The position numbers and the translations under genes were made by a program. 26,594 bases of DNA from Emiliania huxleyi CCMP1516 (taxonomy: Eukaryota > Haptophyta > Isochrysidales > Noelaerhabdaceae): positions 2,795 through 29,388 of the forward strand of contig NW_005198415.1 of assembly GCF_000372725.1 (NCBI RefSeq), read 5' to 3'. Shown here in pieces: positions 17,105-25,518 of this stretch (within the stretch, counting starts at the first letter, position 1; each line of letters begins with the position of its first letter). Below the pieces are notes generated by a model, which saw only the letters and a program-made list of their open reading frames with translations, was not told the origin of the DNA and searched no databases.

Positions 17105-17647
17105 ATGCCCAGGGTCAACCATAAAAGGGGGGTCCGTCCGTCCGTCTGTCTCGTGTGCTTCCTAGTCACCGCAGGCCTTTGCCTGCTGCACTCGACGTCC
17201 GTGTCTCTGGGCATCATCCCGAGCAGCCACCCGCCAGAGGACGGCATCCTCGGACACGGCTTTGGCGAGAAGCCCAAGAATGTGGACCCTTGGGACGCGG
17301 CTCACCGCTGGAAGGCGGTCGCCGAGAACCAGAAGGAGAACTTCCCGATTGTGCTGGCAATCTACTGGGCCACAGTCCTCGTCGGCGAGGCGGCGCCCGT
17401 GGAGGCGGTGAAGGGAAGCAAAGCGCCCTACTTCATGGTTGCGTACCTCCTCCTCCGCGTCGTCTACGCCGCATGCTACATCGTCGCCCTGGCGCCGTGG
17501 CGCTCACTGGCGTTCGCAGCCTCCAATTTCGGTGGGATGTACACCGTCTTTGTCATCGGTGTCTACCGCGCCTGCAAAGTCAGCACGCCAGCCCCGGCCG
17601 ATGACTACGACCACTTCGCCACAGACGGTCCCGCGCCTCGCCGCTAA
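17105..17647 (+). CDS. MAPEG-family membrane protein
   Basis: This is a single exon of 180 aa. The hallmark is AHRWKAVAENQKENFPIVLA (67-86), matching the conserved RAxxAxxNxxEN-type loop of MAPEG proteins (microsomal glutathione S-transferases, FLAP, leukotriene C4 synthase and algal/bacterial relatives). Four hydrophobic segments are seen: about 13-38, 80-95, 109-131 and 136-156, with LLRVVYAACYI (116-126) in the third matching the family's conserved Arg/Tyr helix. These are small integral membrane enzymes acting on lipophilic electrophiles or peroxides, usually with glutathione. The exact activity is not readable here. A hydrophilic insertion (about 39-66) lengthens the first loop. ATG 17105 places the first helix near the N terminus as usual; the upstream in-frame ATG at 16808 would add 99 unconvincing residues. 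Confidence 0.83.
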   Translation: MPRVNHKRGVRPSVCLVCFLVTAGLCLLHSTSVSLGIIPSSHPPEDGILGHGFGEKPKNVDPWDAAHRWKAVAENQKENFPIVLAIYWATVLVGEAAPVEAVKGSKAPYFMVAYLLLRVVYAACYIVALAPWRSLAFAASNFGGMYTVFVIGVYRACKVSTPAPADDYDHFATDGPAPRR

Positions 17648-18384
17648 TAAGTTTGCGGCACGCCCCGCACCGTCCGCTGTGCCGCATTTTTTGCCCGGAG
17701 TGAAAAGTCCAACGCGCTCGTCGGTGGCGGTGTCCCTCAACCTGCGCCGCGCTCGGCGAACCTCGACAGCGCCTTCGGTGGCATGCAGCTCTTTGCGCCT
17801 GAAGCCTGGAGTGAAGCTCCTCTGCTGCTCACACGCTCTGCACAGTTGGCACAGCCCACTGTGCGGCTGCCACAGCTGTGACAGCGATGGGCTCGCCCTC
17901 ACTGGCCCTCAGTCACTTGTGCTGCGGCTTGTGTGAGCGACACTGCTCGGCGACTGCCGGCACACTGTGAGACCATGGGTGTGAAGTTAAACCACGCTCC
18001 ACGCTACAGTACCAGCGCTTGTGGTCACATCGGCCCCGAGGCCAGATCCTTCTACTCTGTTGATGACAAGACTTGTCTACTGGCTGGAGCTGAGCAGGGA
18101 GGGCCCGGCGCACAACCCCTGTGGTCAACTCGCTCACGGGGTCCAGGCTGCGGTGGAGTCCAGGCTCCAGCACACCCCGTAGAGAATCATCGTACTTCGT
18201 AATATGAGGTGATCGATGCACCGTTCACAGTCCGTTGACCGTTGCAAAAGGAAACGGGGACAATGCGATGCAGTCTTCTCCGGCACAGGCGCACTCTCTC
18301 TCGCTCTCGAGCGCGAGAGCAACGAAAGACGTTGCCCGAGCGCGCACACACCCTTGTACAGATGTGTACACCACGAAACCATAG
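17648..18384. other. Intergenic region between convergent MAPEG and VOC genes
   Basis: No open frame with a domain is seen. Cytosine/CTGTG-rich stretches at 17820-17890 are weakly repetitive (CACAGTTGGCACAGCCCACT). No element shared with other parts of the window was recognised. Confidence 0.4.
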
Positions 18385-19743
18385 TCACAGCTCCTCTCGG
18401 TCTGGGAAGGCGGGCGAAGCAGGCGCGGTCGGGTAGTCCCCGACCATCTCCTTCGCCGCCTCCCCCTCAGCGGCGATCCAGTGGCGGCAGGAGAAGCCGG
18501 GGTGCATCACGGAACGCACCTCGTGCTCGAGCGTGTAGAGGAGCTCGCCCGTGTCCTTGTCAATGTCGCAGAACGAGTGAGGGGAGGTGCGGTGGGCGTG
18601 TGGGACGGGGATGGAGTACGCGCCGGGTCGGTGAGGTCCTTGAGCCGAAACTCGCTGTGCCGCAGCGCGTGTGCCAGCGAGTCGTACCGCAGGTGCGGGA
18701 AGCGAGGGTTGTTCCACACCAGGCCCGCCTCGCGGCTGCGCTCGTACACGGCGGCGAAGTCGTTTGTGTAGAGCGCGACGTGGTGGCCGTCGTACCGGCG
18801 GACGGGCGGCTCGCCTGGCAACGCCTCCGCGAACTGCAGCGACTGGTGGTGCCCGAGCCGCACCACGCAGACGGGCCGCCTCCCCTCTCGGCCAACCTGA
18901 GAGGCGGAGGCGGCGGGGGCGGAGGAGGTGACGGTGGGGGCAGCGAAGGCCCGAGTGCGCGCGGTGGCGATCTCGCGTGCTCTCGGGCCACCTCGGCGGT
19001 GGCGCCAAAGAGCCGCAAATAGAAGCGGCAGATGCCGGCGGCGGCGCCTTCTGGGACGTCGAAGCGCACGTACTGGATGCCCAGCCCTCGCGACGGACCG
19101 CCGGGCAGCGGCCTCTCCTCGCGCGGGTCGAGAAGCAGCTTCGGACCAAACCAGGTCTCTGCGCCCGCCCACTCGACCGCACGCAGACGGTTGCCAACCG
19201 GGCAGGTGATGCGGAGGCTGCCGTCGGCGCCAACCGCGTGCGTAGCGCTGGCGTCCTCCAGCCGCCGCTGCAGCGCTGCCAGCTCCTCAGTGGTGTACGC
19301 CAGCCCCACCTCGCCTCGCACGACCTGCGGACGTGGCGTGGTGTGGCGTGCGGTGTGTGGACTTGCGGAGGCAGCCTGGAGCTAGATGAGAGCGCGAAGT
19401 GTGAAATAGAGCACGCGAGCATGTGTCTCAGAACCTGCACGGAGTCCTCCGGCTCTCCGACGGGCAAGTGGAACTGCTGGAGGCCAAAGTTCGCCCAGTG
19501 GAGGCCCTGCATCGGCCCGCCGGCGGCCTGCACCTGCGAGCAGACGACCGCGCCTCGCGGGTCGTCGGCGCCGCCCATCACGCTGAACCAGAAGCGCGAG
19601 AGCTGCTCCGTCCACGTGCCGCCGGCGTTGATGTTGACGTGCTCCAGCGAGATGAGCGGCTCGTACCGGACCGGCAGATGCGGAATCGTGGTGGTCGAGG
19701 AGGAGGGCGCAGCAGCCGCGGACGCGACACGAAACAGCAACAT
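18385..19743 (-). CDS. VOC (glyoxalase/dioxygenase-fold) superfamily protein, four exons
   Basis: Proposed exons: 19435-19743, 18992-19324, 18624-18896 and 18385-18555, all phase 0, giving 361 aa. Introns 1 (19325-19434) and 2 (18897-18991) are GT-AG. Intron 3 (18556-18623) requires a GC donor and an acceptor CAAG, joining RLKDLTDP to DTGELLYTLEHEVRS. The N-terminal half contains ISLEHVNINAG (H35) and GLQQFHLPVGEP (H92), typical of a VOC beta-alpha-beta metal-binding module. The second half (GIQYVRFDVP, GHHQSLQFAE, DGHHVALYTNDFAAVYERS, LLYTLEHEVRS) looks like a second, related module. VOC proteins bind a divalent metal and act in glyoxalase, dioxygenase or epimerase chemistry, or have lost catalysis. 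The substrate is unknown. The first ~25 residues (LLFRVASAAAAPSSSTTT) may be a short targeting leader. The family call is good and the exact function is not determinable. Confidence 0.72.
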   Translation of the reverse strand: MLLFRVASAAAAPSSSTTTIPHLPVRYEPLISLEHVNINAGGTWTEQLSRFWFSVMGGADDPRGAVVCSQVQAAGGPMQGLHWANFGLQQFHLPVGEPEDSVQVLRHMLACSISHFALSSSSRLPPQVHTPHATPRHVRRSCEARWGWRTPLRSWQRCSGGWRTPALRTRLAPTAASASPARLATVCVRSSGRAQRPGLVRSCFSTRARRGRCPAVRREGWASSTCASTSQKAPPPASAASICGSLAPPPRWPESTRDRHRAHSGLRCPHRHLLRPRRLRLSGWPRGEAARLRGAARAPPVAAVRGGVARRAARPPVRRPPRRALHKRLRRRVRAQPRGGPGVEQPSLPAPAVRLAGTRAAAQRVSAQGPHRPGAYSIPVPHAHRTSPHSFCDIDKDTGELLYTLEHEVRSVMHPGFSCRHWIAAEGEAAKEMVGDYPTAPASPAFPDREEL

Positions 19744-19916
19744 GGGGCTGCTTGTGAAGGTAGGCGTGCGTATGAGCTCACTAGCTAGAGCTCACAGAGG
19801 AGGCCGTCATCGCATTCGGTTTCCTGGCTTCTTTCTGACTGTCGTTTCTCCCTTCTCGTCCGGGGTTGTGTTTTTGTGTGAAGGTAGGCACACTGCGACC
19901 TGGGTTCCGGCTCCTA

Positions 19917-20117
19917 CCCAGATAGGGGGTCTACCCGCCCGGTTAGACCTATGCAATAGGTAGGCAGGTCCGGTTTTGACCGCCCCAGAGGGCCTACATA
20001 CAACAGGTAGGATTTTTCTCTTTTTTCGCTTCGCTGCGCGGCCTGGGAGCTGGCCCTGGGTAGGTAGATAGGTAGGGCGTTTTTGGTGCGAGTCAGGGTG
20101 AACAGACCCCCTATCTG
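19917..20117. mobile_element. MITE-like element, copy 2 (shorter)
   Basis: It shares with 12049-12489 the end CCCAGATAGGGGGTCT (19917-19932), inverted as AGACCCCCTATCTG at 20104-20117, the unit TCCGGTTTTGACCGCCCC and CGCTTCGCTGCGCGGCCTGG. It lacks the tandem duplication and G-run of copy 1. It lies about 170 bp upstream of the VOC gene start. Confidence 0.75.
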
Positions 20118-20196
20118 TGCGTATTCTCGTATCAATCACTGGCTCCGAGTAGAAAAAGAAAGAAAACATGTCAATAGCTCCGAGTAAGTAGAGGGG

Positions 20197-20410
20197 GCGT
20201 CCTGCAGTTAAGGGGAAACCCGGTACGCGGGGCCAACCCTCGGAGACCCGTGTTTACTTTACGGCCCTTTCCCTGCGAATGCGCACCGCCCCTAGCTAGG
20301 GGTCAGGGCTCTCTAGCCCGTAACCCGATGCCGATCATCTCCGGCTCGCTGGGTGCGCTTCTTAGCTCCCCGGCCCTGGATGTGAGGTTGCCGACTGCAC
20401 TCCAAGTGCC
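20197..20410 (+). repeat. Inverted, diverged copy of the 3605-3805 part of the first SINE-like insertion
   Basis: Shared blocks in inverted orientation include CTGCAGTTAAGGGG, GGGCTCTCTAGCCCGTAACC, GGTGCGCTTCTTAGCTCCCC and GCACTCCAAGTGC. A partial second hit of its end (GGCCCTGGATGTG to CACTCCAAGTGCT) lies at about 20503-20541. The copy is interrupted at 20409 by an end fragment of the MITE-like element (20409-20434). Confidence 0.75.
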
Positions 20411-20881
20411 CCCTATCTGGGTAGGAGCCGGAACCCGGCTGTGCGACTTACACGGACGGCACACTTGAATTCCCCGAGCTAAGTAAGCCTAAGGAACGGC
20501 CCTGGATGTGCGGTTACTCGGACTGGTCTGCACTCCAAGTGCTCGCCAAGTGTAAGCTGAGTGTAAGAGGAGTGCCGCACCGTGGTCCGTGGCTGCGTCT
20601 GCGGCGTGTTGCGGAGGTGGCTCCCGGCAGTCTCCCGGCTCCCGCGTCCCGGGGCCAATGGTTGGGTAGTAGGGCTAGAGGGTCGCTCTACACTTAGCCT
20701 CTGCAGCGAGCGAGCGCTCAACTTAGCCCCCGCACGGAGCCAGGCTCGGACTTAGACGCTGTATGGTCGGGGGCCATGAACTTAGACGACACAAGGCCAA
20801 CTCCGGGTAAAACCGGGTATACCTGCAAAAGTCCAGGTTTACCCGAAAAATACCTGGTCCTGGACGCGTCCCGACCAACGT
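20411..20881. other. Intergenic region, repeat fragments and a short palindromic stretch
   Basis: It contains the MITE end fragment, the second partial hit noted above, and at 20807-20862 a stretch with several CCGGGTA/TACCTGG inverted motifs. No gene is supported. Confidence 0.4.
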
Positions 20882-21511
20882 ATGCCGCGCGCACGACGCC
20901 ATATCGCCTTGTCCCAGGGCCAGTGCGCTACTTGCGGCGCGCAACTCCTGCTCAAGTACGCGCACCGTACCATGTGCTGCCGCTATGCGTGTCTTAAGGC
21001 GGCTGCGGCGAAGCGGCGGGCGCGGCATGCCGATGGCAGTGCGGACGATGCGGTTGCGATGTGTGGTCTGCTTCAAGATCGTGGCGGTGCTTGGCATGCA
21101 CTTCTGCGATCCCAATCAGCTCATCGCAACGAAGCAGCGCAACAAGCTGGCTGCTGCCAACAAGGCCCTACTACCTCACGCGCGGATCGTTCAAAGAGGA
21201 CCAGCATACACAGGCTTCTATGCGTTTGTTTGAGCTTGAGGCTATTTGTGAGAACTGTTTGGCTTGAAGATTGCGCTCAAGAAGAGCAACGAGAATCGGA
21301 AGAGGAGGATGCTGAGGCGGCGATTGCTGAGCATGAGAAGGATCGACCCGGATTAGAAGGCGCCCGCCGCAGTCGAAGAAAATTTGGGGGCTGCGCGCGC
21401 CGTACGTCAGTATTGCGTATATCGTTGATCACGGTGCTCGGTGGGAGCCTCTTGGCCCCAGGCCGTGCCACGGCAGCCTTAGCCCGCATAAGAGGCTGCC
21501 GCCGATCTTAG
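20882..21511 (+). CDS. Hypothetical ORF with a Cys cluster, possibly a frameshifted remnant
   Basis: A 209-aa frame begins MPRARRHIALSQGQCATCG and has two Cys pairs (CATC at about 15-18 and CCRYAC at about 32-37), like a small zinc-binding knuckle, then an acidic stretch (EEQRESEEEDAEAAIAEHEK). In the middle, another frame (20985-21233) is more protein-like (CDPNQLIATKQRNKLAAANK), which would fit a decayed gene with frameshifts. No family is recognised. It lies in repeat-rich DNA, so it may be a transposon-derived remnant. Confidence 0.22.
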   Translation: MPRARRHIALSQGQCATCGAQLLLKYAHRTMCCRYACLKAAAAKRRARHADGSADDAVAMCGLLQDRGGAWHALLRSQSAHRNEAAQQAGCCQQGPTTSRADRSKRTSIHRLLCVCLSLRLFVRTVWLEDCAQEEQRESEEEDAEAAIAEHEKDRPGLEGARRSRRKFGGCARRTSVLRISLITVLGGSLLAPGRATAALARIRGCRRS

Positions 21512-21836
21512 ACCGCGTAAGCACCCCAGTGTGCACGTGCACACTTAGACCCGCTCAGCCTCGAGGCTCAGAACTTAGTAACGTACTTAGTCTACTGACT
21601 ACTCTACGTTCTCTATCTACCCCCGCAAACCACCGCGAGGGTCCCCGCGGGCCCCCCCGGGCGGCGCCGGGGGAATTCAAGGGGACAGGGTAGAGACGAG
21701 AGGTGGAGACTCTGTCCTGTCTTCTCCGATGCACCGTTTTGGCGTGTTCATTTTGTTCAACCCATGAGTATCAGAGGATAATTGCATTCTAGGGTTCCAG
21801 AGGCAGAGCGGGGTCCGCCGCTTGGGCGGCTCGCTC
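21512..21836. other. Intergenic 3' flank of the NDP kinase gene
   Basis: A GC-rich block at 21630-21672 (CGCGGGCCCCCCCGGGCGGC) is followed by unremarkable sequence. No gene is seen. Confidence 0.4.
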
Positions 21837-22664
21837 TCACTCGTAGACCCACGCCTTGGAGTGGTCCTCCCACGAGACGACCTGAAGCAAGTCGATGGCC
21901 CGGGGAGGTCAGGGGAGTGGGAGAGGGTACCGGGCGCGGGAGGTCTCAACTCGGTGGGCGCGCGGGAATCAAAGGACTCGAGCTGCTGCAGCCAGCCTAG
22001 GGATCTCGGCGGATCTCGGCGGATCTCGACACGCACCTCGCCGTCCTTGAACCAGAGCGCAATCTCCTTTTCGGCGTTCTCGGCCGAGTCGGAGCCGTGG
22101 CAGATGTTGCGGCCGACGACGATGGAGAAGTCTCCGCGGATGGTGCCGGGCAGCGACTCCTGCGGGTTTGTCGCCCCGAGCATCTGCCGGCCCATCTTGA
22201 CCGCATTCTCGCCCTGCCAAACCATGCAGCAGACGGGCCCGGAAAGCATGTATGAGAGCAGGTCCTGCGGGCGAGGCGCGGGTGATCGCAGTGTTCGCAG
22301 GTGGTCTCGGGTGATCTCGGGTGATCTCGAGTGATCTCGGAGGTCCACGACGAGGCGCAGAAAGAGTCTCAGGGAGCGTACGGCATGTCCGCACCGGGAA
22401 GAACTTCTTCTCGACGAGGTCGCAGTAGTGCTGGCGCAGCAGCGCCTCGTCCGCCTGGAAGAGCTTGAGCGCCTGCAGCTGGTAGCCGCGCTGCTCGAAC
22501 CGCTGCACGATGTTGCCGACCAGGCCACGCTGCACCCCGTCCGGCTTAATCATGATGTACGTGCGCTCCATCTCCATCGCGGGCGAAGCGGCGCGCGGCG
22601 CGGCGTGGCGCAGCGGCGCGGTGCTGACACTGAGCGCCACGCAGAGCTGGGAGAGAGCGAGCAT
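21837..22664 (-). CDS. Nucleoside diphosphate kinase, three exons, with N-terminal leader
   Basis: Exons 22395-22664, 22037-22264 and 21837-21881 are all phase 0 with GT-AG introns, giving 180 aa. The mature domain starts at about [20 protein letters not shown]. It contains [13 protein letters not shown] across the first junction, [17 protein letters not shown], and the active-site [16 protein letters not shown] with catalytic H146. The C terminus [13 protein letters not shown] matches the canonical W(V/I)YE ending. The enzyme transfers phosphate from NTPs to NDPs through the phosphohistidine. A leader of about 30 residues ([15 protein letters not shown] followed by an Ala/Arg/Pro/Ser stretch) resembles the signal-plus-transit peptide of a complex plastid, so a plastid isoform is likely; this is inference. 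Both introns contain tandem CGAGATC decamers in sense orientation. Confidence 0.95.
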
Positions 22665-22715
22665 GGTCAGGGAAGTGGCTCGAAGGAGAAAAAAAATCGG
22701 GAGTAGTGCGCGGGA

Positions 22716-22812
22716 GCGGCGGGTGTGCGGGATGTCTGTGGGACCGAGAGAGCGATGTGCTTGTGTCCGCCTTGCGTTGTTTCATAACACCGAAGGCTAA
22801 GCTCAAAAAAAA
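22716..22812 (+). repeat. Dispersed repeat, second copy of 1332-1425
   Basis: It starts 52 bp upstream of the NDP kinase ATG and so occupies that gene's promoter or 5' UTR. It is conserved through TGTGCGGGATGTCTGTGGG to GAAGGCTAAGCTCAAAA. Confidence 0.8.
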
Positions 22813-23270
22813 TGGCCGCAATACGATAACGGGCCCGCCGACGAGCCGGAAGGCCGAGGCCGGCGTGCGGCGGGCCCCACGAGTTTAGCCCGCTCCTCAT
22901 GCCGATCGGCCTCAACGCCATCCCAGCCCTCCGGCACCCGATCCCCACCTGACGGCTGCCCGTCGTTGGCGCGCGGCTCCAAAAGCGCCTCGTCGAAGTA
23001 GTCACAGGTGACTCCAGGCACGTCTGGGGCGATGCCTACGCCGTCGTAGGTGCACGTGAACGCACCCTCGCACATGCAACCGTCCATGCACTCGAGCCGG
23101 GCGCGCTCGTACGCTTCGGAGGCGCGCCACTCGGTGATGCGTTCACCGTCGATCGGCTGTCCAGGTTGCTGTGGGTCGAGCAGCCAGTCACGGAAATCCT
23201 CAACCTCCGCCACGCCGAGAGCTGCCTCCGACGCGACCTTTGCCACCGCAGCGTCAAAGGCGATGCTGGC
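22803..23270 (-). CDS. Hypothetical Cys-containing ORF, possibly an exon
   Basis: A minus-strand frame, open from about 23270 to the stop at 22803, encodes an acidic, protein-like stretch (VEDFRDWLLDPQQPGQPIDG, ITEWRASEAYERARLECMDG) and a Cys group (CMDGCMCEGAFTCTYDG...TCDYF). There is no in-frame ATG at its start. One possible fix is a short exon at about 23322 (ATGAGTG) joined by a GC-AG intron to GAATCACAGCC, which keeps frame; this is untested. No family is recognised. The last ~25 residues are low complexity. Confidence 0.32.
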   Translation of the reverse strand, partial: ASIAFDAAVAKVASEAALGVAEVEDFRDWLLDPQQPGQPIDGERITEWRASEAYERARLECMDGCMCEGAFTCTYDGVGIAPDVPGVTCDYFDEALLEPRANDGQPSGGDRVPEGWDGVEADRHEERAKLVGPAARRPRPSGSSAGPLSYCGHFF

Positions 23271-23919
23271 TGTGATTCCTTGCTCTCACGCTGCTCACGG
23301 CGGCGTCGCTGCTGGTTGGCCACTCATTTCGTCGCCCGCTCCCCTTGCGACATGGCGGCGGCCCTTCGCTTTGCGCCGCTTGCGAGCCCAGCGGTGAGCT
23401 GGTGATGCTGTGCTGTCGGCTGCGCTTGCCGGATGACTCCCCCACGACGCCAGCAGCCTTCCTGCGTGGTCGCCTGCGTCGCATCCTGCGTGGTCGCCTG
23501 CGTCGCATCCTGCGTGGTCGGTGGCCGGTGGCGGTTCGCGCTCTCGCTCCTTGCCCCCCATGCGCGCCGGCTGTTGGCTCCCGAGCTGAGGCCGACGATT
23601 TGCGGCGGGACGGCCGAGTTTGAATGAGCTGGTTCGCGGCTTCAAGAGCGGTCGGCGCTCCGGCACAAGAGCTCGACGAGCTAGATACTTGAGCTCAACC
23701 GCCGCCGCCTGCGCAAGAGCTCTCGACCGGAGTCGGACTTCAGACCCAACGCGGCCGTCAGAAATCACGCCTGCGTGGATCGCGTCACACCAATCCTCGC
23801 TACCCAACAACAACATACATATCCCCCTCGAGAACCTCGAGAGAGACCCAACGCCGTGCAAAAATCCCTGCCCTGCCTTCCACGTCACGCCGCGCCGCGC
23901 AAGTCAGCCTCGGATTTTG
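23271..23919. other. 5' flank of the beta-trefoil gene
   Basis: Apart from the 24-bp tandem repeat, no feature is supported. Long frames on both strands are open here because of base composition; the minus-strand frame across 23295-23888 mostly encodes low-complexity residues. Confidence 0.4.
23461..23520 (+). repeat. 24-bp tandem repeat, 2.5 copies
   Basis: Units at 23461-23484 and 23485-23508 are identical (CCTGCGTGGTCGCCTGCG followed by TCGCAT), with a half unit to 23520. It lies 400 bp upstream of the beta-trefoil gene ATG. Confidence 0.9.
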
Positions 23920-25518
23920 ATGTCGTCGCGTCTGTCGCCGTGCCTGGCCGTGGTCGCGCTGCTCGCGATCGCAGCGTACACCTTGTACCGCACCCGAGCG
24001 GAGCACCGCGTCGAGATCCCTCCCGTGCGAGAGCTCGCGGTGGCGGTGCAGGCTGCCAACGGGCTCTACCTGGCTGTCGGCGAGGACGGGCTGGTGCGGG
24101 CAGGCAGCAGGTCGCCCACCGCGCAGCAGGCGGCGCGCTTCCGGTTGCTTCCAGTATCGCAGTCGTCCGCACACGAGCTGCAGCGCCTCTCCGCCGCCCA
24201 CGAGCTCCGCTCCACCGCCACCAAGCGGCGGACGCGATCGGGATGTGAGTGCTCCGGCTTTTCGTCAGACTACGGATTCGGGCGGTACTGCCACGAGTGG
24301 GAGAGCTCCTTCGAAGACCCGTGGTGCTATGTCGACGACGCATGTGCCGGCGGACGCTCCAAACGGGGCTCCTTTGGCCGCAGGCATGAGACGTGCGCAC
24401 TCGCGCCGCCGCCCTCGCCGCCGCCCTCGCCGCCGTTCCCGCCTCCGCCGCCGTACGTGGAGCCAAAGTGGCAGCCTCCGCCGGGGTGCAACTGCTCGGG
24501 CTACAGCAACGAGCACGGGTATGGCGCGCACTGCGCCGCGTGGGAGAAGCAGCACGACGAGTGGCAGACGCCGTGGTGCTATGTGGACGCCGCCTGCCCG
24601 TCCGGGCGCTCGGGCTCGTTCGGGCGCAAGCACGCGGACTGCGTGCAGCCGGTGGAGTCGTTTGGGGCGAGTCCGTTTGGAGGGGACGCCGGGCCGCGCA
24701 GCCTCGGCGAATCTCGGGGCGCGGGCGGGGCGCGGCGGCTCGAGGAGATCACGGTGCGCAGGTCTCGGTCGGAGGAGGTCATGATGTACTCTCGCTCGCG
24801 TCGCGAGCGCAAGTTTGCGCGGCGGGAGGCGGCCGAGAGGCAGGCGCAGGAGGTCGCCAGGCAGGCGTCTGACTTCTTTATGCTCGTCTCCGAGCGGACC
24901 GGCGCCTTCCTCGCCGTCGACCTGCCGCCGCACGACAGGGCGCCAAAGCTCCGCTCGACAGACGCGGCGGCCTGTGGGAGGTTGCCCGAGACCAACCCGA
25001 GATCGCCCGAGATTAGGCGCTGATGCTCCGCTCGACGGACGCGAAGCTGAGCGACGCCGCCGTCCTCGCGCGCATGCCAGACGGACGCATCCTCGCCGCC
25101 GCCGCACGGTCAGGCCCCTTCTCTCGTCGGCCACCTTCGCCGCAACACTCTCTCTGCGGCCCGCCCCCTCTCTCTGCCGCTCCCTCCCTCTCCGCTGCCA
25201 TCGCCACCGCTTCCCTCGCCACCGCTCCCGCCGCAGCTGCTCCCGCCGCAGCTGCTCCCGCCGCCGCGCCCCCAGGTCCTTCCTCAATCTGTGCGGCCCC
25301 TTCTCCTCCCTCTCGTCCGGCGAGGCCGAGACGGGGCAGGCTGTCTGCGCGGGCGAGTCCGCCCATGGGCCGATCCGAGCTGTCTGCAACCAGCGTCTTC
25401 ACGCGTCTGGCCGTGCGCAGGCACGCGCGAGTCGGCCGACGAGCCGCACTTCAAGCTGCTGCGCGGCAACCACGCCATGCAGATCAACACGACTGTGCTC
25501 CGCATTCAGCCACTGTGA
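23920..25518 (+). CDS. Membrane-anchored protein with split beta-trefoil-like region and two Cys-rich modules
   Basis: Exons 23920-24939, 25017-25113 and 25421-25518 give 404 aa. Both introns (24940-25016, 25114-25420) need GC donors; splicing gives HDRALMLRSTDAKLSD and AAARSGTRESADEPHFK in frame, ending MQINTTVLRIQPL. Residues 7-22 are a transmembrane signal anchor with a basic flank, so type II topology is expected. Residues 39-80 (VQAANGLYLAVGEDGLVRAG) and the C-terminal ~95 (FFMLVSERTGAFLAVD...PHFKLL) look like lobes of a beta-trefoil (fascin/FGF-like). Between them are two copies of a six-Cys module, 109-159 and 190-241, sharing CSGYS..YGYG..C..WE, PWCYVD and GSFGRKH..C, joined by a Pro-rich PPPSPPPSPP linker. 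I cannot name the module; PWCYVD recalls kringle or fibronectin-II ends. ATG 23920 was chosen because it opens on the anchor. Confidence 0.7.

Noticed and set aside
23295..23888. 197-aa minus-strand frame with DHAGCDAG repeats
   Set aside because: The repeats are just the 24-bp tandem DNA repeat translated; it overlaps the promoter region of the trefoil gene and has no domain.
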